54,264 bases of DNA from Bacteroidales bacterium (GTDB lineage Bacteria > Bacteroidota > Bacteroidia > Bacteroidales > UBA932): contig JAGAKR010000027.1 of NCBI GenBank assembly GCA_017625535.1, forward strand, positions 1 to 54,264, in the 5' to 3' direction. The position numbers and the translations under genes are program-made. This document shows, one piece after another, positions 8,885 to 16,744 of the stretch (positions are counted from its first letter, which is position 1; each line of letters starts with the position of its first letter). Below the pieces are notes generated by a model, which saw nothing but the letters and a program-made list of their open reading frames with translations, was not told the DNA's origin and did no database searches.

Positions 8885-8914
8885 CAAAGATAATAAAGTT
8901 TTTATCTTACACAA
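8885..8914 (-). promoter_or_regulatory. Bacteroidetes-type promoter of the fimbrial operon
   Basis: On the minus strand a TTG (8914-8912) is separated by exactly 19 bp from TATCTTTG (8892-8885), matching the TTTG-N19-TAnnTTTG consensus. Initiation would fall near 8878, about 30 bp before the chosen TTG start codon. Confidence 0.75.
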
Positions 8915-8985
8915 CTATTGCTATTTTGTATATTTTTAATAAGGAGTCCCGTTCCAGGCAAACCTTTCTGTTTGGAATGTGAATT

Positions 8986-9015
8986 TTTGTAAATCATAAA
9001 GTTGTACTATATTTG
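8986..9015 (+). promoter_or_regulatory. Bacteroidetes-type promoter of efp
   Basis: TTTG at 8986-8989, 18 bp, then TATATTTG at 9008-9015. The efp ATG is 40 bp downstream. It is divergent from the fimbrial promoter, with about 70 bp between the two -33 elements. Confidence 0.75.
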
Positions 9016-9055
9016 CACCACTTTTACAGAAAACAATCATTTAGAGAAAATTTAT

Positions 9056-9622
9056 ATGGCAACTACTGCAGATTTTAAGAACGGTTTGTTCTTCAACTAC
9101 AATGGCAAACCTTGTCAGTTGATTTATTTCCAACACGTAAAACCAGGCAAGGGTCCTGCTTTTGTAAAAACCAAATTCAGAAACCTTGAGAACGGTAAAA
9201 TCCTTGAGAACACTTTCAGTGCAGGTGAGAAGATTGAGATCATTACTGTAGAGAGAAGACCTTACCAGTTCCTTTACAAAGATGAGACAGGCTACAACTT
9301 TATGCACAATGAGACTTTTGAGCAGATTCACCTTGAGGAGGATTTTGTAGACAATGCAGACCTTATGAAAGAGGGCCAGTATGTAGAGATGATGTTCCTT
9401 GCAGATGAGGAGAGATGCCTTACTTGCGAACTTCCTCAGTTTGTTGAACTTGAGGTTACCTACACAGAGCCTGCAGTTAAAGGTGATACCGCTTCTACAA
9501 ATGCACAGAAAGAGTGTACTCTTGAGACAGGTGCAAGAATCATGGTTCCTTTGTTCATCAACCAGGGTGAGAAAATCCGCGTAAAAGTTGAGGACAGAAG
9601 TTACGGTGAGCGTGTAAGGTAA
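9056..9622 (+). CDS. efp: Translation elongation factor P
   Basis: This 188-residue protein has the three EF-P domains: an N-terminal KOW-like domain (TADFKNGLFFNYNGKPCQL) and two OB-fold domains ending in the conserved TGARIMVPLFINQGEKIRVKV..DRSYGERVR region. The loop VKPGKGPAF carries the tip lysine (Lys32), where other EF-Ps are modified. EF-P relieves ribosome stalling at polyproline. The ATG at 9056 was chosen because the upstream in-frame extension overlaps the promoter and has no family similarity. It is followed by a terminator. Confidence 0.97.
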   Translation: MATTADFKNGLFFNYNGKPCQLIYFQHVKPGKGPAFVKTKFRNLENGKILENTFSAGEKIEIITVERRPYQFLYKDETGYNFMHNETFEQIHLEEDFVDNADLMKEGQYVEMMFLADEERCLTCELPQFVELEVTYTEPAVKGDTASTNAQKECTLETGARIMVPLFINQGEKIRVKVEDRSYGERVR

Positions 9623-9652
9623 TTTTGTAAAGAAATTATTCCTAACTTTATA

Positions 9653-9680
9653 GCCGTTTCCGCAAGGGAGCGGCTTTTTT
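9653..9680 (+). terminator. Terminator after efp
   Basis: GCCGTTTCC (9653-9661) pairs with GGGAGCGGC (9666-9674) around GCAA, with two wobble pairs, followed by T6. No separate promoter is apparent between it and the next gene at 9710. Confidence 0.85.
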
Positions 9681-9709
9681 ATTGAAAAAACAACACAATA
9701 GATACAATT

Positions 9710-11137
9710 ATGAAAAAACTTCTTGCACTACTCGTTCTGGCCTTTGCAGCATATGCCTGCCAAGTGCCGCAGATTACAGATGAAACCATTGCAGATGCTA
9801 TTGCCAAGGGCAACTTCACCCAGGCGGAGCAGATGATAAAACTTAAAATTGCAACAGAGGAACTCACCCCTGCACAGGTATGGGACCTTGATGCAAAAAT
9901 CCAGACAATGCACCGCATCCGCAAGGATTTCTCAAAAGATGACACCACAGTCCTTGCATACATAAAGAATGTTATTCCCGATGTAACTCCAGAGCAGATT
10001 GCCCACTGGGAGAGCACCGGAGCCCTTGAGTGCATGATGATAGACGGCGTAAAGAAATACTTCCGCAATGCCCCAAGAAACCTCTTCAGAATAGACAAGG
10101 AGGCCCAGGCACATTGGGATGTGAACGGAAGACAGTCTGATGAACTTGACATTTTCCTTGCAGACTATATCCCTTCAGTTGTGGCAACAGGGGCAAAAGG
10201 CAAGATTGAGAACTTTGGCAAGCCAAAGAAATTCAAAATCAACTACTCAATTACAGTAAAACCCAATGAGGTGCCTGCAGGTGAGATGATCCGCGTTTGG
10301 CTGCCTTACCCAAGGGAGTTCAACCGCAGCAAAAATGTAAAACTCCTTTCAACCACCAACAAGAACTATATCATTTCTCCCGACGAATATGAGCACAAGA
10401 GCATATATATGGAGGCAGAAGCAATCAAAGACAGTGCAATCACCTTTGGATATGAACTGGAACTTGAGGTTGCAGATCATTGGTTCACCTTTGGCCCTGA
10501 GGATGTGAAACCATACGACACAGAGTCTGAACTCTACAAAGAATACACTGCAGAGCGCGAGACACACGTAATCTTCACTCCTGAGATAAAGAGACTTGCA
10601 GACAGCCTTACAGCAGGTGAGACCAACCCTTACAACAAGGCAAGGAAAATTTTTGACTATATCTGCAAAACATACCCTTGGGCAAGTGCACGCGAGTACT
10701 CAACACTTGAGAACATCCCTTCATATGTACTTGCAAACAACCACGGAGACTGCGGCCAGGTTGGACTTACATTCATTACAATGGCCCGCTACGTGGGAAT
10801 CCCTGCAAAATGGCAGAGCGGCTGGATGCTCCACCCTGGCGACATTAACCTGCACGACTGGGCTGAGGCATACTTCGAGGGCATAGGCTGGGTTCCTGTA
10901 GACCAGTCATTCGGACGCGTTCCTAACGACAACGATGCAGTATCACACTTCTACCTTGGCGGTATTGATGCATACAGATACTATGTGAACAGCGATTACT
11001 CAGGCAATTTCTTCCCCGCAAAGAACCACCTCCGCAGCGAGACAGTTGACTTCCAACGCGGAGAGGTTGAGTGGAGGGGCGAGAACCTCTACTTCGGCCG
11101 CTGGAGTTACAATATGGATGTTGAGTACCTTAATTAA
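9710..11137 (+). CDS. Transglutaminase-like lipoprotein
   Basis: This is a 475-residue exported protein with a lipoprotein signal peptide (MKKLLALLVLAFAAYAC, Cys17). After an N-terminal helical region (about 20-160) and a beta domain (about 170-260) comes a transglutaminase-like core with the Cys-His-Asp triad visible: Cys348 in HGDCGQVGLTF, His382 in NLHDWAEAYF and Asp398 in PVDQSFG. The family acts as cysteine proteases or amidases or is used as a scaffold. The substrate here is unknown. The gene lies between the efp terminator and a shared terminator at 11156-11182. Its promoter is not evident, so expression may depend on read-through from efp. Confidence 0.85.
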   Translation: MKKLLALLVLAFAAYACQVPQITDETIADAIAKGNFTQAEQMIKLKIATEELTPAQVWDLDAKIQTMHRIRKDFSKDDTTVLAYIKNVIPDVTPEQIAHWESTGALECMMIDGVKKYFRNAPRNLFRIDKEAQAHWDVNGRQSDELDIFLADYIPSVVATGAKGKIENFGKPKKFKINYSITVKPNEVPAGEMIRVWLPYPREFNRSKNVKLLSTTNKNYIISPDEYEHKSIYMEAEAIKDSAITFGYELELEVADHWFTFGPEDVKPYDTESELYKEYTAERETHVIFTPEIKRLADSLTAGETNPYNKARKIFDYICKTYPWASAREYSTLENIPSYVLANNHGDCGQVGLTFITMARYVGIPAKWQSGWMLHPGDINLHDWAEAYFEGIGWVPVDQSFGRVPNDNDAVSHFYLGGIDAYRYYVNSDYSGNFFPAKNHLRSETVDFQRGEVEWRGENLYFGRWSYNMDVEYLN

Positions 11138-11155
11138 TAAAGAGAGGATTAATGA

Positions 11156-11182
11156 AAAAGGGGCTGCAAAGCCCCTTTTTTT
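11156..11182. terminator. Bidirectional terminator between the transglutaminase gene and ispH
   Basis: GGGGCT (11160-11165), loop GCAA, AGCCCC (11170-11175), flanked by A5 on the left and T7 on the right, so it can act for both convergent genes. The T tract touches the ispH stop codon. Confidence 0.9.
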
Positions 11183-12047
11183 ATATCTGTTCCAGATGTT
11201 TTGCAACACCCTCCAACTGCCACTTGGGGGTTGAAGTTGCTCCGCATATCCCAACTGAGTCTCCGTCCTGGAACCACTGCGGGTCTATCTGGTTTCTGGT
11301 TTGGATATGATACGACCTTGGGTTAACAGACTTGCAGAGATCATACAGCACTTTTCCGTTGGAACTCTCCTTGCCGCTTATGAACACTATTACCGAGTGG
11401 CTTTCTGCAAATGCCACAAGATTGGTGTGCCTCTGGGCAACCTGGCGGCATATGGTATTATGAATCTGGAATTCCCCTACTGGTCCGCCACAGGCTACAA
11501 TACGTTCTTTTATAGCTTCACATATCTCTTCATACTCCTTAGGATCCTTGGTGGTCTGCGAGAATATGCATATGGGCTTGGTAAAATCTATCTTTTCAAG
11601 GCTCTGCACTCCGTCAACCACAATTGCATCCCCGTTCGCCTGCCCCACAAGTCCGTTCACCTCTGCATGGCCTATCTTTCCAAAAATTACAATCTGCCCG
11701 TTGTGGCTTGCATAAGTCTCCCTTATCCTGGCCTGCAGTTTGAGAACCACCGGACAGGTACAGTCTATAAGGGAAATGTTGTTTTCCCTTGCAATCTCAT
11801 ATGTGCGTGGAGGCTCCCCGTGTGCCCTTATGAGCACAGTGGTATCTGAGAGGTTCTTCATCTGCTCAAGGTCAATCACCTCCAGCCCTATTTTGTTGAG
11901 CCTGTCAAGTTCCGAGTTGTTGTGTACAATTGAGCCCAAAGAATAGAGGGTGGAACTCTCCTTAAGTTTCATCTCCGCTTTTTGTACGGCCCTGATCACA
12001 CCATAGCAGAATCCTGATTCTTCATCAATCTCTATTGTAAGACGCAT
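11181..12047 (-). CDS. ispH: 4-hydroxy-3-methylbut-2-enyl diphosphate reductase
   Basis: This 288-residue protein catalyses the last step of the MEP isoprenoid pathway, HMBPP to IPP and DMAPP, using a [4Fe-4S] cluster. The three cluster cysteines are Cys14 (GFCYGV), Cys98 (DCTCPVV) and Cys200 (NTICRQV). Substrate-binding His42 (IVHNN), His76 (RAHGEP) and the GHAEVNG histidine are present. The SQTT and ATSTP motifs are intact. The length is normal. It lies 13 bp after cmk and shares its transcript. Confidence 0.97.
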   Translation of the reverse strand: MRLTIEIDEESGFCYGVIRAVQKAEMKLKESSTLYSLGSIVHNNSELDRLNKIGLEVIDLEQMKNLSDTTVLIRAHGEPPRTYEIARENNISLIDCTCPVVLKLQARIRETYASHNGQIVIFGKIGHAEVNGLVGQANGDAIVVDGVQSLEKIDFTKPICIFSQTTKDPKEYEEICEAIKERIVACGGPVGEFQIHNTICRQVAQRHTNLVAFAESHSVIVFISGKESSNGKVLYDLCKSVNPRSYHIQTRNQIDPQWFQDGDSVGICGATSTPKWQLEGVAKHLEQI

Positions 12048-12060
12048 ATTCTCCTCCCCT

Positions 12061-12765
12061 TTATTTCATTTGAAGTCCAAAACGCTCCAGAAGTATCCTG
12101 TCCAGCCATACAAACTGCTCCGGAATACTCATATTGCTGTTGTCAAGCAGCACTGCGTCATCCGCTTTCCTCAGCGGTGATACGGCCCTGGTCTGGTCTA
12201 TATGGTCCCTCTCCTTAAGGTTCTTGAGCACATCATCAAAACTCTCCTTTCCCCCTGCATCCTGTATCTCCTTGAACCTTCTCTGTGCCCTCACCTCAAC
12301 TGCCGCTGTCATAAATATCTTAAGTTCCGCATTCGGGAATACAGATGTGCCTATGTCACGCCCGTCCATAACCACCCCTTTGTCCTCTCCAAACCTGCGG
12401 AGTATACGGTCTACATATTCCCTCACAAAAGGGAGTGCGGAGATTTTGCTCACCTTGTTGGAGATGTCAAGGGTCCTTATCTGTTTTTCCACGCAGGCAT
12501 TGTTGAGCCAGGTTGCTGATTTTCCGTCGGGACCAAGTTTGAAACCTATCCTGTTGGCCGGTAGGGTTTTCATAAGTCCTTCCTCATTTATTTTTCCTTT
12601 GTTGTCTATAAATCCGTTGGTGTATGCAAAATATGTTACCGCACGGTACATTGCACCGGTATCTACATAAACATATCCCAATCTTGCTGCAACCTGCTTT
12701 GCAAAACTGCTTTTGCCTGTAGATGAATGGCCGTCTATTGCTATAATAATTTTAGAATGTTCCAT
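12061..12765 (-). CDS. cmk: Cytidylate kinase
   Basis: This 234-residue (d)CMP kinase phosphorylates CMP or dCMP to the diphosphate in the cytoplasm. The P-loop is GHSSTGKSS near the N-terminus. VDTGAMYRAVT and MDGRDIGTSVFPNAELKIFMTA are the CMP-binding and cytidylate-kinase signatures. The ATG at 12765 is chosen because it begins right before the conserved beta-strand (KIIIAIDG). An upstream in-frame extension overlaps the promoter zone. It is co-transcribed with ispH and divergent from the Ppx/GppA gene. Confidence 0.96.
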   Translation of the reverse strand: MEHSKIIIAIDGHSSTGKSSFAKQVAARLGYVYVDTGAMYRAVTYFAYTNGFIDNKGKINEEGLMKTLPANRIGFKLGPDGKSATWLNNACVEKQIRTLDISNKVSKISALPFVREYVDRILRRFGEDKGVVMDGRDIGTSVFPNAELKIFMTAAVEVRAQRRFKEIQDAGGKESFDDVLKNLKERDHIDQTRAVSPLRKADDAVLLDNSNMSIPEQFVWLDRILLERFGLQMK

Positions 12766-12770
12766 AGGGG

Positions 12771-12778
12771 CAAAAATA
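12771..12778 (-). promoter_or_regulatory. -7 element of the cmk-ispH promoter
   Basis: TATTTTTG on the minus strand fits TAnnTTTG and ends 5 bp from the cmk ATG, so the transcript would be nearly leaderless. No good -33 TTTG is seen. Treat as a candidate. Confidence 0.4.
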
Positions 12779-12789
12779 GGTAAAAAACT

Positions 12790-12797
12790 TATCTTTG
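12790..12797 (+). promoter_or_regulatory. -7 element of the Ppx/GppA-regulator promoter
   Basis: TATCTTTG, a perfect TAnnTTTG, lies 22 bp before the ATG at 12820. The -33 region is not convincing. It is back to back with the cmk element. Confidence 0.5.
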
Positions 12798-12819
12798 TAA
12801 TAATAAACTTCAACAACAT

Positions 12820-13779
12820 ATGAGAGCAGCGGTTCTGGATTTGGGCACAAATGTGTTCAATATGATTCTTGGAGAGTTTACCCCGCAGGGTGAATGCAGG
12901 ATAATCAAAGAGTATAAATGTGCGGCAAAACTTGGGGCAGGCGGGCTCTCCAACGGGCTTATTGCGCTGGTGGCCTTTGATACTGCAACAGCGGCACTTG
13001 AGAAGATAATGGGGGCAATCCAGGAGGCCGGAGGAGCGGATATGATTGTGCCGTATGCAACCTCTGCGGTGCGTGATGCCGCAAATGGCCTGGAATTTGC
13101 TGAACAGATGAACTCAAGGTTCGGGTTCAGGATACGGATTATCCCGGGCGAGAGGGAGGCCGAACTCATTTTCAAGGGAATAATGCAGAGCGTGCAGGGG
13201 TTGCGTGGCGCAGACGGAAAGTTCAGCAGCGGAGAAAATGCCCTTATGCTGGATATTGGAGGGGGAAGCAATGAGTTCATAATAACAGACGGGGCAGAAA
13301 TTTTATGGAAAAGGAGTTTCCCGATAGGTATGGCCCGTATGAGGGAGAAGTTCAACTACCCGGAACCCATATCTGCCAAGGTGATTGAAGAATTTGAGAA
13401 GTTCAATGACGGTGTGCTGCAAGAGTTGTGGAAGCAGGTGGAAAAATACAGGCCAGCCATATTCATAGGTTCTTCCGGCTCATTCGATACCTTCAAGGAC
13501 CTCATTTTCAACTGCGGATATGCCGAACTCCCTTCAATTGAACTGAAGATGGAGGATCTGGCAAAATTGAATGATGTGCTGGTTGCATCCGTTGCAAGCG
13601 AAAGGCTGCAGATGCCGGGGATGTCGCAGATAAGGGTAGATTACATAGTGCTGGCATCTGTTTTTACACAATTCATCCTGCACAAAGTGCAGCCAAAGAT
13701 TGTTTACCAGTCTTCCTATTCACTTAAAGAGGGTGGACTGAAAGAGGAATTTGAAAAATATTTAAAGGAGAGGATATGA
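12820..13779 (+). CDS. Ppx/GppA-family phosphatase (short form)
   Basis: This 319-residue protein of the actin/hsp70-like ASKHA fold begins with the phosphate-binding AVLDLGTNVFNMIL motif. It also has ATSAVRDAANG, the IPGEREAELIFKGI catalytic segment and the second phosphate loop LMLDIGGGSNEFII. It lacks the C-terminal HD-like domain of long enterobacterial enzymes, as is common for the short Bacteroidetes forms. Members hydrolyse polyphosphate and/or pppGpp; which one applies here cannot be decided. Its stop overlaps the start of the response regulator by 4 bp, so the two are translationally coupled. Confidence 0.88.
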   Translation: MRAAVLDLGTNVFNMILGEFTPQGECRIIKEYKCAAKLGAGGLSNGLIALVAFDTATAALEKIMGAIQEAGGADMIVPYATSAVRDAANGLEFAEQMNSRFGFRIRIIPGEREAELIFKGIMQSVQGLRGADGKFSSGENALMLDIGGGSNEFIITDGAEILWKRSFPIGMARMREKFNYPEPISAKVIEEFEKFNDGVLQELWKQVEKYRPAIFIGSSGSFDTFKDLIFNCGYAELPSIELKMEDLAKLNDVLVASVASERLQMPGMSQIRVDYIVLASVFTQFILHKVQPKIVYQSSYSLKEGGLKEEFEKYLKERI

Positions 13780-14948
13780 AAATACTTATTGTAGATGATG
13801 AGAAAAGCATCCGTTTTGCACTTAAGGACATCATAGAGTTTGAAGGGCACGAGGTTGCATTGGCGGCAGACGGAAAGGAGGGGTTGGAGATGGCTCTTGC
13901 CACCAATTATGACGTAATTTTCTCAGACATAAAGATGCCGGGGATGGATGGTGTTGAACTGCTTGAGAAACTTATGGAGAACGGGGTTGATGCCGCAGTT
14001 GTAATGATATCCGGCCACGGTTCTATAGATACCGCAGTGGATTGCATAAAGAAAGGTGCATTTGACTTTATACAGAAGCCGTTGGACCTTAACCGCATAC
14101 TCATTACCCTTAAGAATGCCACAGACAAGACCTCTCTGGTAAAGGAGACAAAAATCCTCAAGAAGAAGGTTGAGAAGGTTGCAGGCATTCCTCAGATTGT
14201 AGGGGAATCCCCTGCCATAGTAAGGATAAAGGAGATGATAGAGAGGGTTGCGGCAACAGATGCAAGGGTGCTGGTTACCGGTTCAAACGGTACCGGAAAA
14301 GAACTTGTGGCAAGATGGCTGCACGAGAAGAGCAACCGCAAGAGCATGCCTTTTGTAGAGGTGAACTGCGCTGCCATCCCGGGTGAACTTATAGAGAGCG
14401 AACTGTTCGGACACGTTAAAGGCTCTTTTACCGGAGCGGTAAAGGACCATAAGGGTAAATTTGAGCAGGCCGACGGCGGTACCCTTTTCCTTGATGAGAT
14501 TGGAGATATGAGCCTCAGCGCACAGGCCAAGGTGCTCAGGGTGCTTCAGGAGAACAAGTTGAGCAGGGTTGGAAGCGACAAGGACATAAATGTAAAGGTG
14601 CGCGTTGTTGCTGCCACCAACAAGAACCTGCTGGATGAGATAGCAAAAGGGAACTTCAGGGAAGACCTTTACCACAGGTTGAGCGTAATTGTAATCCACG
14701 TCCCTTCACTTGCCGAGCGCAAAGAGGACATTCCGCTGCTTGTAGACCACTTCATAAAACAGATAAGCAATGAAACCGGAATGCCTGCCCGCAGCATAGA
14801 ACCTGCAGCCATAGAGGAATTGCAGAAACACGCCTGGACCGGAAACATCCGCGAGTTGCGCAACGTTACAGAGCGCCTGCTTATCCTGGGCAACCAGACC
14901 ATAACAAAAGAAGATGTGCAGATGTACGCATCTCCGTTATTCAGATAA
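13776..14948 (+). CDS. NtrC-type response regulator with AAA+ domain but no DNA-binding domain
   Basis: This is a 390-residue protein. An N-terminal receiver has the acidic pair Asp7/Asp8, phosphoacceptor Asp51 (FSDIKMPG), Ser79 and Lys101. A central sigma54-activator AAA+ domain follows: Walker A GSNGTGKE at 169-176, GSFTGA at 216-221 (a Ser variant of the sigma54-contacting GAFTGA loop), Walker B TLFLDEIGD at 236-244, and a C-terminal lid with WTGNIRELRNVTERL. The protein stops about 15 residues after the lid (DVQMYASPLFR). The Fis-type helix-turn-helix seen in most NtrC relatives is missing, and a terminator follows at once, so this does not look like a frameshift. Known parallels are the DNA-binding-less FlgR (Helicobacter) and the chlamydial NtrC homologue. 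No partner histidine kinase lies in the window. Confidence 0.9.
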   Translation: MKILIVDDEKSIRFALKDIIEFEGHEVALAADGKEGLEMALATNYDVIFSDIKMPGMDGVELLEKLMENGVDAAVVMISGHGSIDTAVDCIKKGAFDFIQKPLDLNRILITLKNATDKTSLVKETKILKKKVEKVAGIPQIVGESPAIVRIKEMIERVAATDARVLVTGSNGTGKELVARWLHEKSNRKSMPFVEVNCAAIPGELIESELFGHVKGSFTGAVKDHKGKFEQADGGTLFLDEIGDMSLSAQAKVLRVLQENKLSRVGSDKDINVKVRVVAATNKNLLDEIAKGNFREDLYHRLSVIVIHVPSLAERKEDIPLLVDHFIKQISNETGMPARSIEPAAIEELQKHAWTGNIRELRNVTERLLILGNQTITKEDVQMYASPLFR

Positions 14949-14977
14949 AAAAAGGGACCGTCAAGGTCCCCTTTTTT
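14947..14977. terminator. Bidirectional terminator between the response regulator and the cyclophilin operon
   Basis: GGGACC (14954-14959), loop GTCAA, GGTCCC (14965-14970), with A7 before and C plus T6 after. It serves both convergent transcripts. Confidence 0.9.
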
Positions 14978-14978
14978 A

Positions 14979-15722
14979 TTATAGCAGTTCCATTGTCATT
15001 GTAATGTCTTCTTTAGGTCTGTCGCCACGGGCAGTGGCGCAGTTCTGGATTTTTTCCACCACATCAAGCCCCTCTATAACCTCTCCAAAAACAGTATACT
15101 GGTTATCCAGATGAGGTGTACCTCCAATTGTGCTGTAGGCCTCCTTCTGCTCAGGTGTGAATTTAAATCCGCCTTTCTCTTTAACAGTAGCCTTGGTAAG
15201 GGCAATCAGTTCATCCTGCAGAGCCATAAGGCCGGCCTGGTCCCTGTTGCGGCGCAAATCCATAATCTGGGCCTTCCTCTCAGCGGCAAGTGCATTGAAC
15301 ACCTCCTGCTCCACCATCATATTCATCTGTTTCTCCATCTGTCCCAATTTGCCCCCTGCATAAACATCACCCCACACAATGTAGAACTGGCTTCCCGACG
15401 AATTTCTCTGAGGGTTCACCTCATCACCCTGCCTTGCAGCGGCAAGGGCCCCCCTCTTGTGGAACAACTGCGGATAAACAATCTCTGCAGGAACAGTATA
15501 CCCGGGACCGCCTGTGCCAAGAGACTTCCCTGCAGGAGCCCCTTTTGAATCGGGATCTCCTCCCTGAATCATAAAGTCCTTTATAACCCTGTGGAAAAGG
15601 GTGCCGTTATAGTATCCCTCCTTTACAAGTTTTATGAAATTGTCCCTGTGCTGTGGGGTTTCATCATAAAGTTTCACTTTAATATCACCAAGTGTGGTTT
15701 TTATCAAAACTGTTGTACTCAT
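14979..15722 (-). CDS. Cyclophilin-type peptidyl-prolyl isomerase with a central insertion
   Basis: This is a 247-residue protein without a signal peptide, so it is probably cytoplasmic. Cyclophilin active-site residues are present: Arg45 in LFHRVI, Phe50 and Gln53 in FMIQGGD, SGSQFYI, and PHLDNQYTVFGEV near the end. Between SQFYIVWG and the last motif sits an insertion of about 80 residues that is highly charged and Met/Gln/Glu rich (LGQMEKQMNMMVEQEVFNALAAERKA..), predicted helical, and not part of the minimal fold. It is the last gene of the dnaX-lptB-carboxypeptidase operon, with a 16-bp gap. Confidence 0.9.
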   Translation of the reverse strand: MSTTVLIKTTLGDIKVKLYDETPQHRDNFIKLVKEGYYNGTLFHRVIKDFMIQGGDPDSKGAPAGKSLGTGGPGYTVPAEIVYPQLFHKRGALAAARQGDEVNPQRNSSGSQFYIVWGDVYAGGKLGQMEKQMNMMVEQEVFNALAAERKAQIMDLRRNRDQAGLMALQDELIALTKATVKEKGGFKFTPEQKEAYSTIGGTPHLDNQYTVFGEVIEGLDVVEKIQNCATARGDRPKEDITMTMELL

Positions 15723-15738
15723 CTCAAATTATATTTTT

Positions 15739-16743
15739 CTACAAGAACTTCAAATCCACTCCATCTTCCCTTACTGAAAGGCTCACCTCCCTCCCCAGAT
15801 AGATTGCATAGTTTGGGCGGCTGTGACCCGATGGGAAACCGAATACCACCGGCACATCCAGTTCATCGGTATATCTCTTTATCAGTTCCTGAGGGGTAAT
15901 GTTCCAAGGATCTTCATCATCCCTGATTCTTGTCATATTGCCTACCAGAACAGCTTTTGCCTTGCCGAGTTTGCCCGATTTCTTCAATTGCTGCATCATT
16001 CCATCCACCGCATTCATATTCTCCCCAACCTCTTCAATGAACAGAATTGTATTGTCATCAACCAGGAGGTTGTATGATGTACCCTCCGCTATGGAGATGA
16101 GTGTCATATTGCCACCAACAATCTTGCCTGTAACCTCCCCCAATTTATTGTATGGATGGGGATTTATATGGTATCCCTCCAGTCTGCCGAACAATGCATC
16201 GCTTACTGTTATTGCCGCAGAATCCGGGCGCCTTGTCATCCAATAGGAGTTGAGCATAGCAGCGTGTACAGACTCCATCCCCGCCCTCTGGAGCGCAAGG
16301 TGTAGCGTGGTTACATCACTGTACCCCACTATCCATTTGGGATGTTTTCTAATCTCGTCAAAATCCAGGTAATCCATTGTACGTATGGCGCCATACCCCC
16401 CGCGGTAAAAGACAATTGCCTTTACATTGTCATCTTTTACCATATCCATAAACTCCTGAGCCCTCTGCTGGTCAGTAACATTGAATGGAGGGTAGTCCAG
16501 TTTGAACAGATGCTCACCCAACTTTACATTCACACCCCAGGATCTTACTATATCAATAAGTGAATCGGCCTCACTTCTCCTCTCTGCAACCGGAGAAGAG
16601 AGCAGCATTATTCCAACAGTATCACCAGGCTGCAGATAAGCAGGCCTTGCCGGCAATGCGGTTGTCTTAACAGAATCCGTTCCACAGGATACCGCCACAG
16701 CAGCCACAAACAGAACTGCCAGAATATTTCTAATCTTTTTCAT
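15739..16743 (-). CDS. LD-carboxypeptidase-type lipoprotein (peptidase family S66)
   Basis: This is a 334-residue exported protein. With the ATG at 16743 it has a lipobox signal peptide (..FVAAVAVSC, Cys20), and this start lies 1 bp after the lptB stop. S66 features are GDTVGIMLLSSPV, the nucleophile Ser in VGYSDVTTLHLAL, the Glu in ILFIEEVGE, and the His in GFPSGHSRPNYAIYLG, forming the Ser-Glu-His triad. LD-carboxypeptidases trim the terminal D-Ala from tetrapeptide stems during peptidoglycan recycling. Most are cytoplasmic, so a lipoprotein form implies action on the periplasmic side. The substrate is inferred. Confidence 0.85.
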   Translation of the reverse strand: MKKIRNILAVLFVAAVAVSCGTDSVKTTALPARPAYLQPGDTVGIMLLSSPVAERRSEADSLIDIVRSWGVNVKLGEHLFKLDYPPFNVTDQQRAQEFMDMVKDDNVKAIVFYRGGYGAIRTMDYLDFDEIRKHPKWIVGYSDVTTLHLALQRAGMESVHAAMLNSYWMTRRPDSAAITVSDALFGRLEGYHINPHPYNKLGEVTGKIVGGNMTLISIAEGTSYNLLVDDNTILFIEEVGENMNAVDGMMQQLKKSGKLGKAKAVLVGNMTRIRDDEDPWNITPQELIKRYTDELDVPVVFGFPSGHSRPNYAIYLGREVSLSVREDGVDLKFL

Positions 16744-16744
16744 A

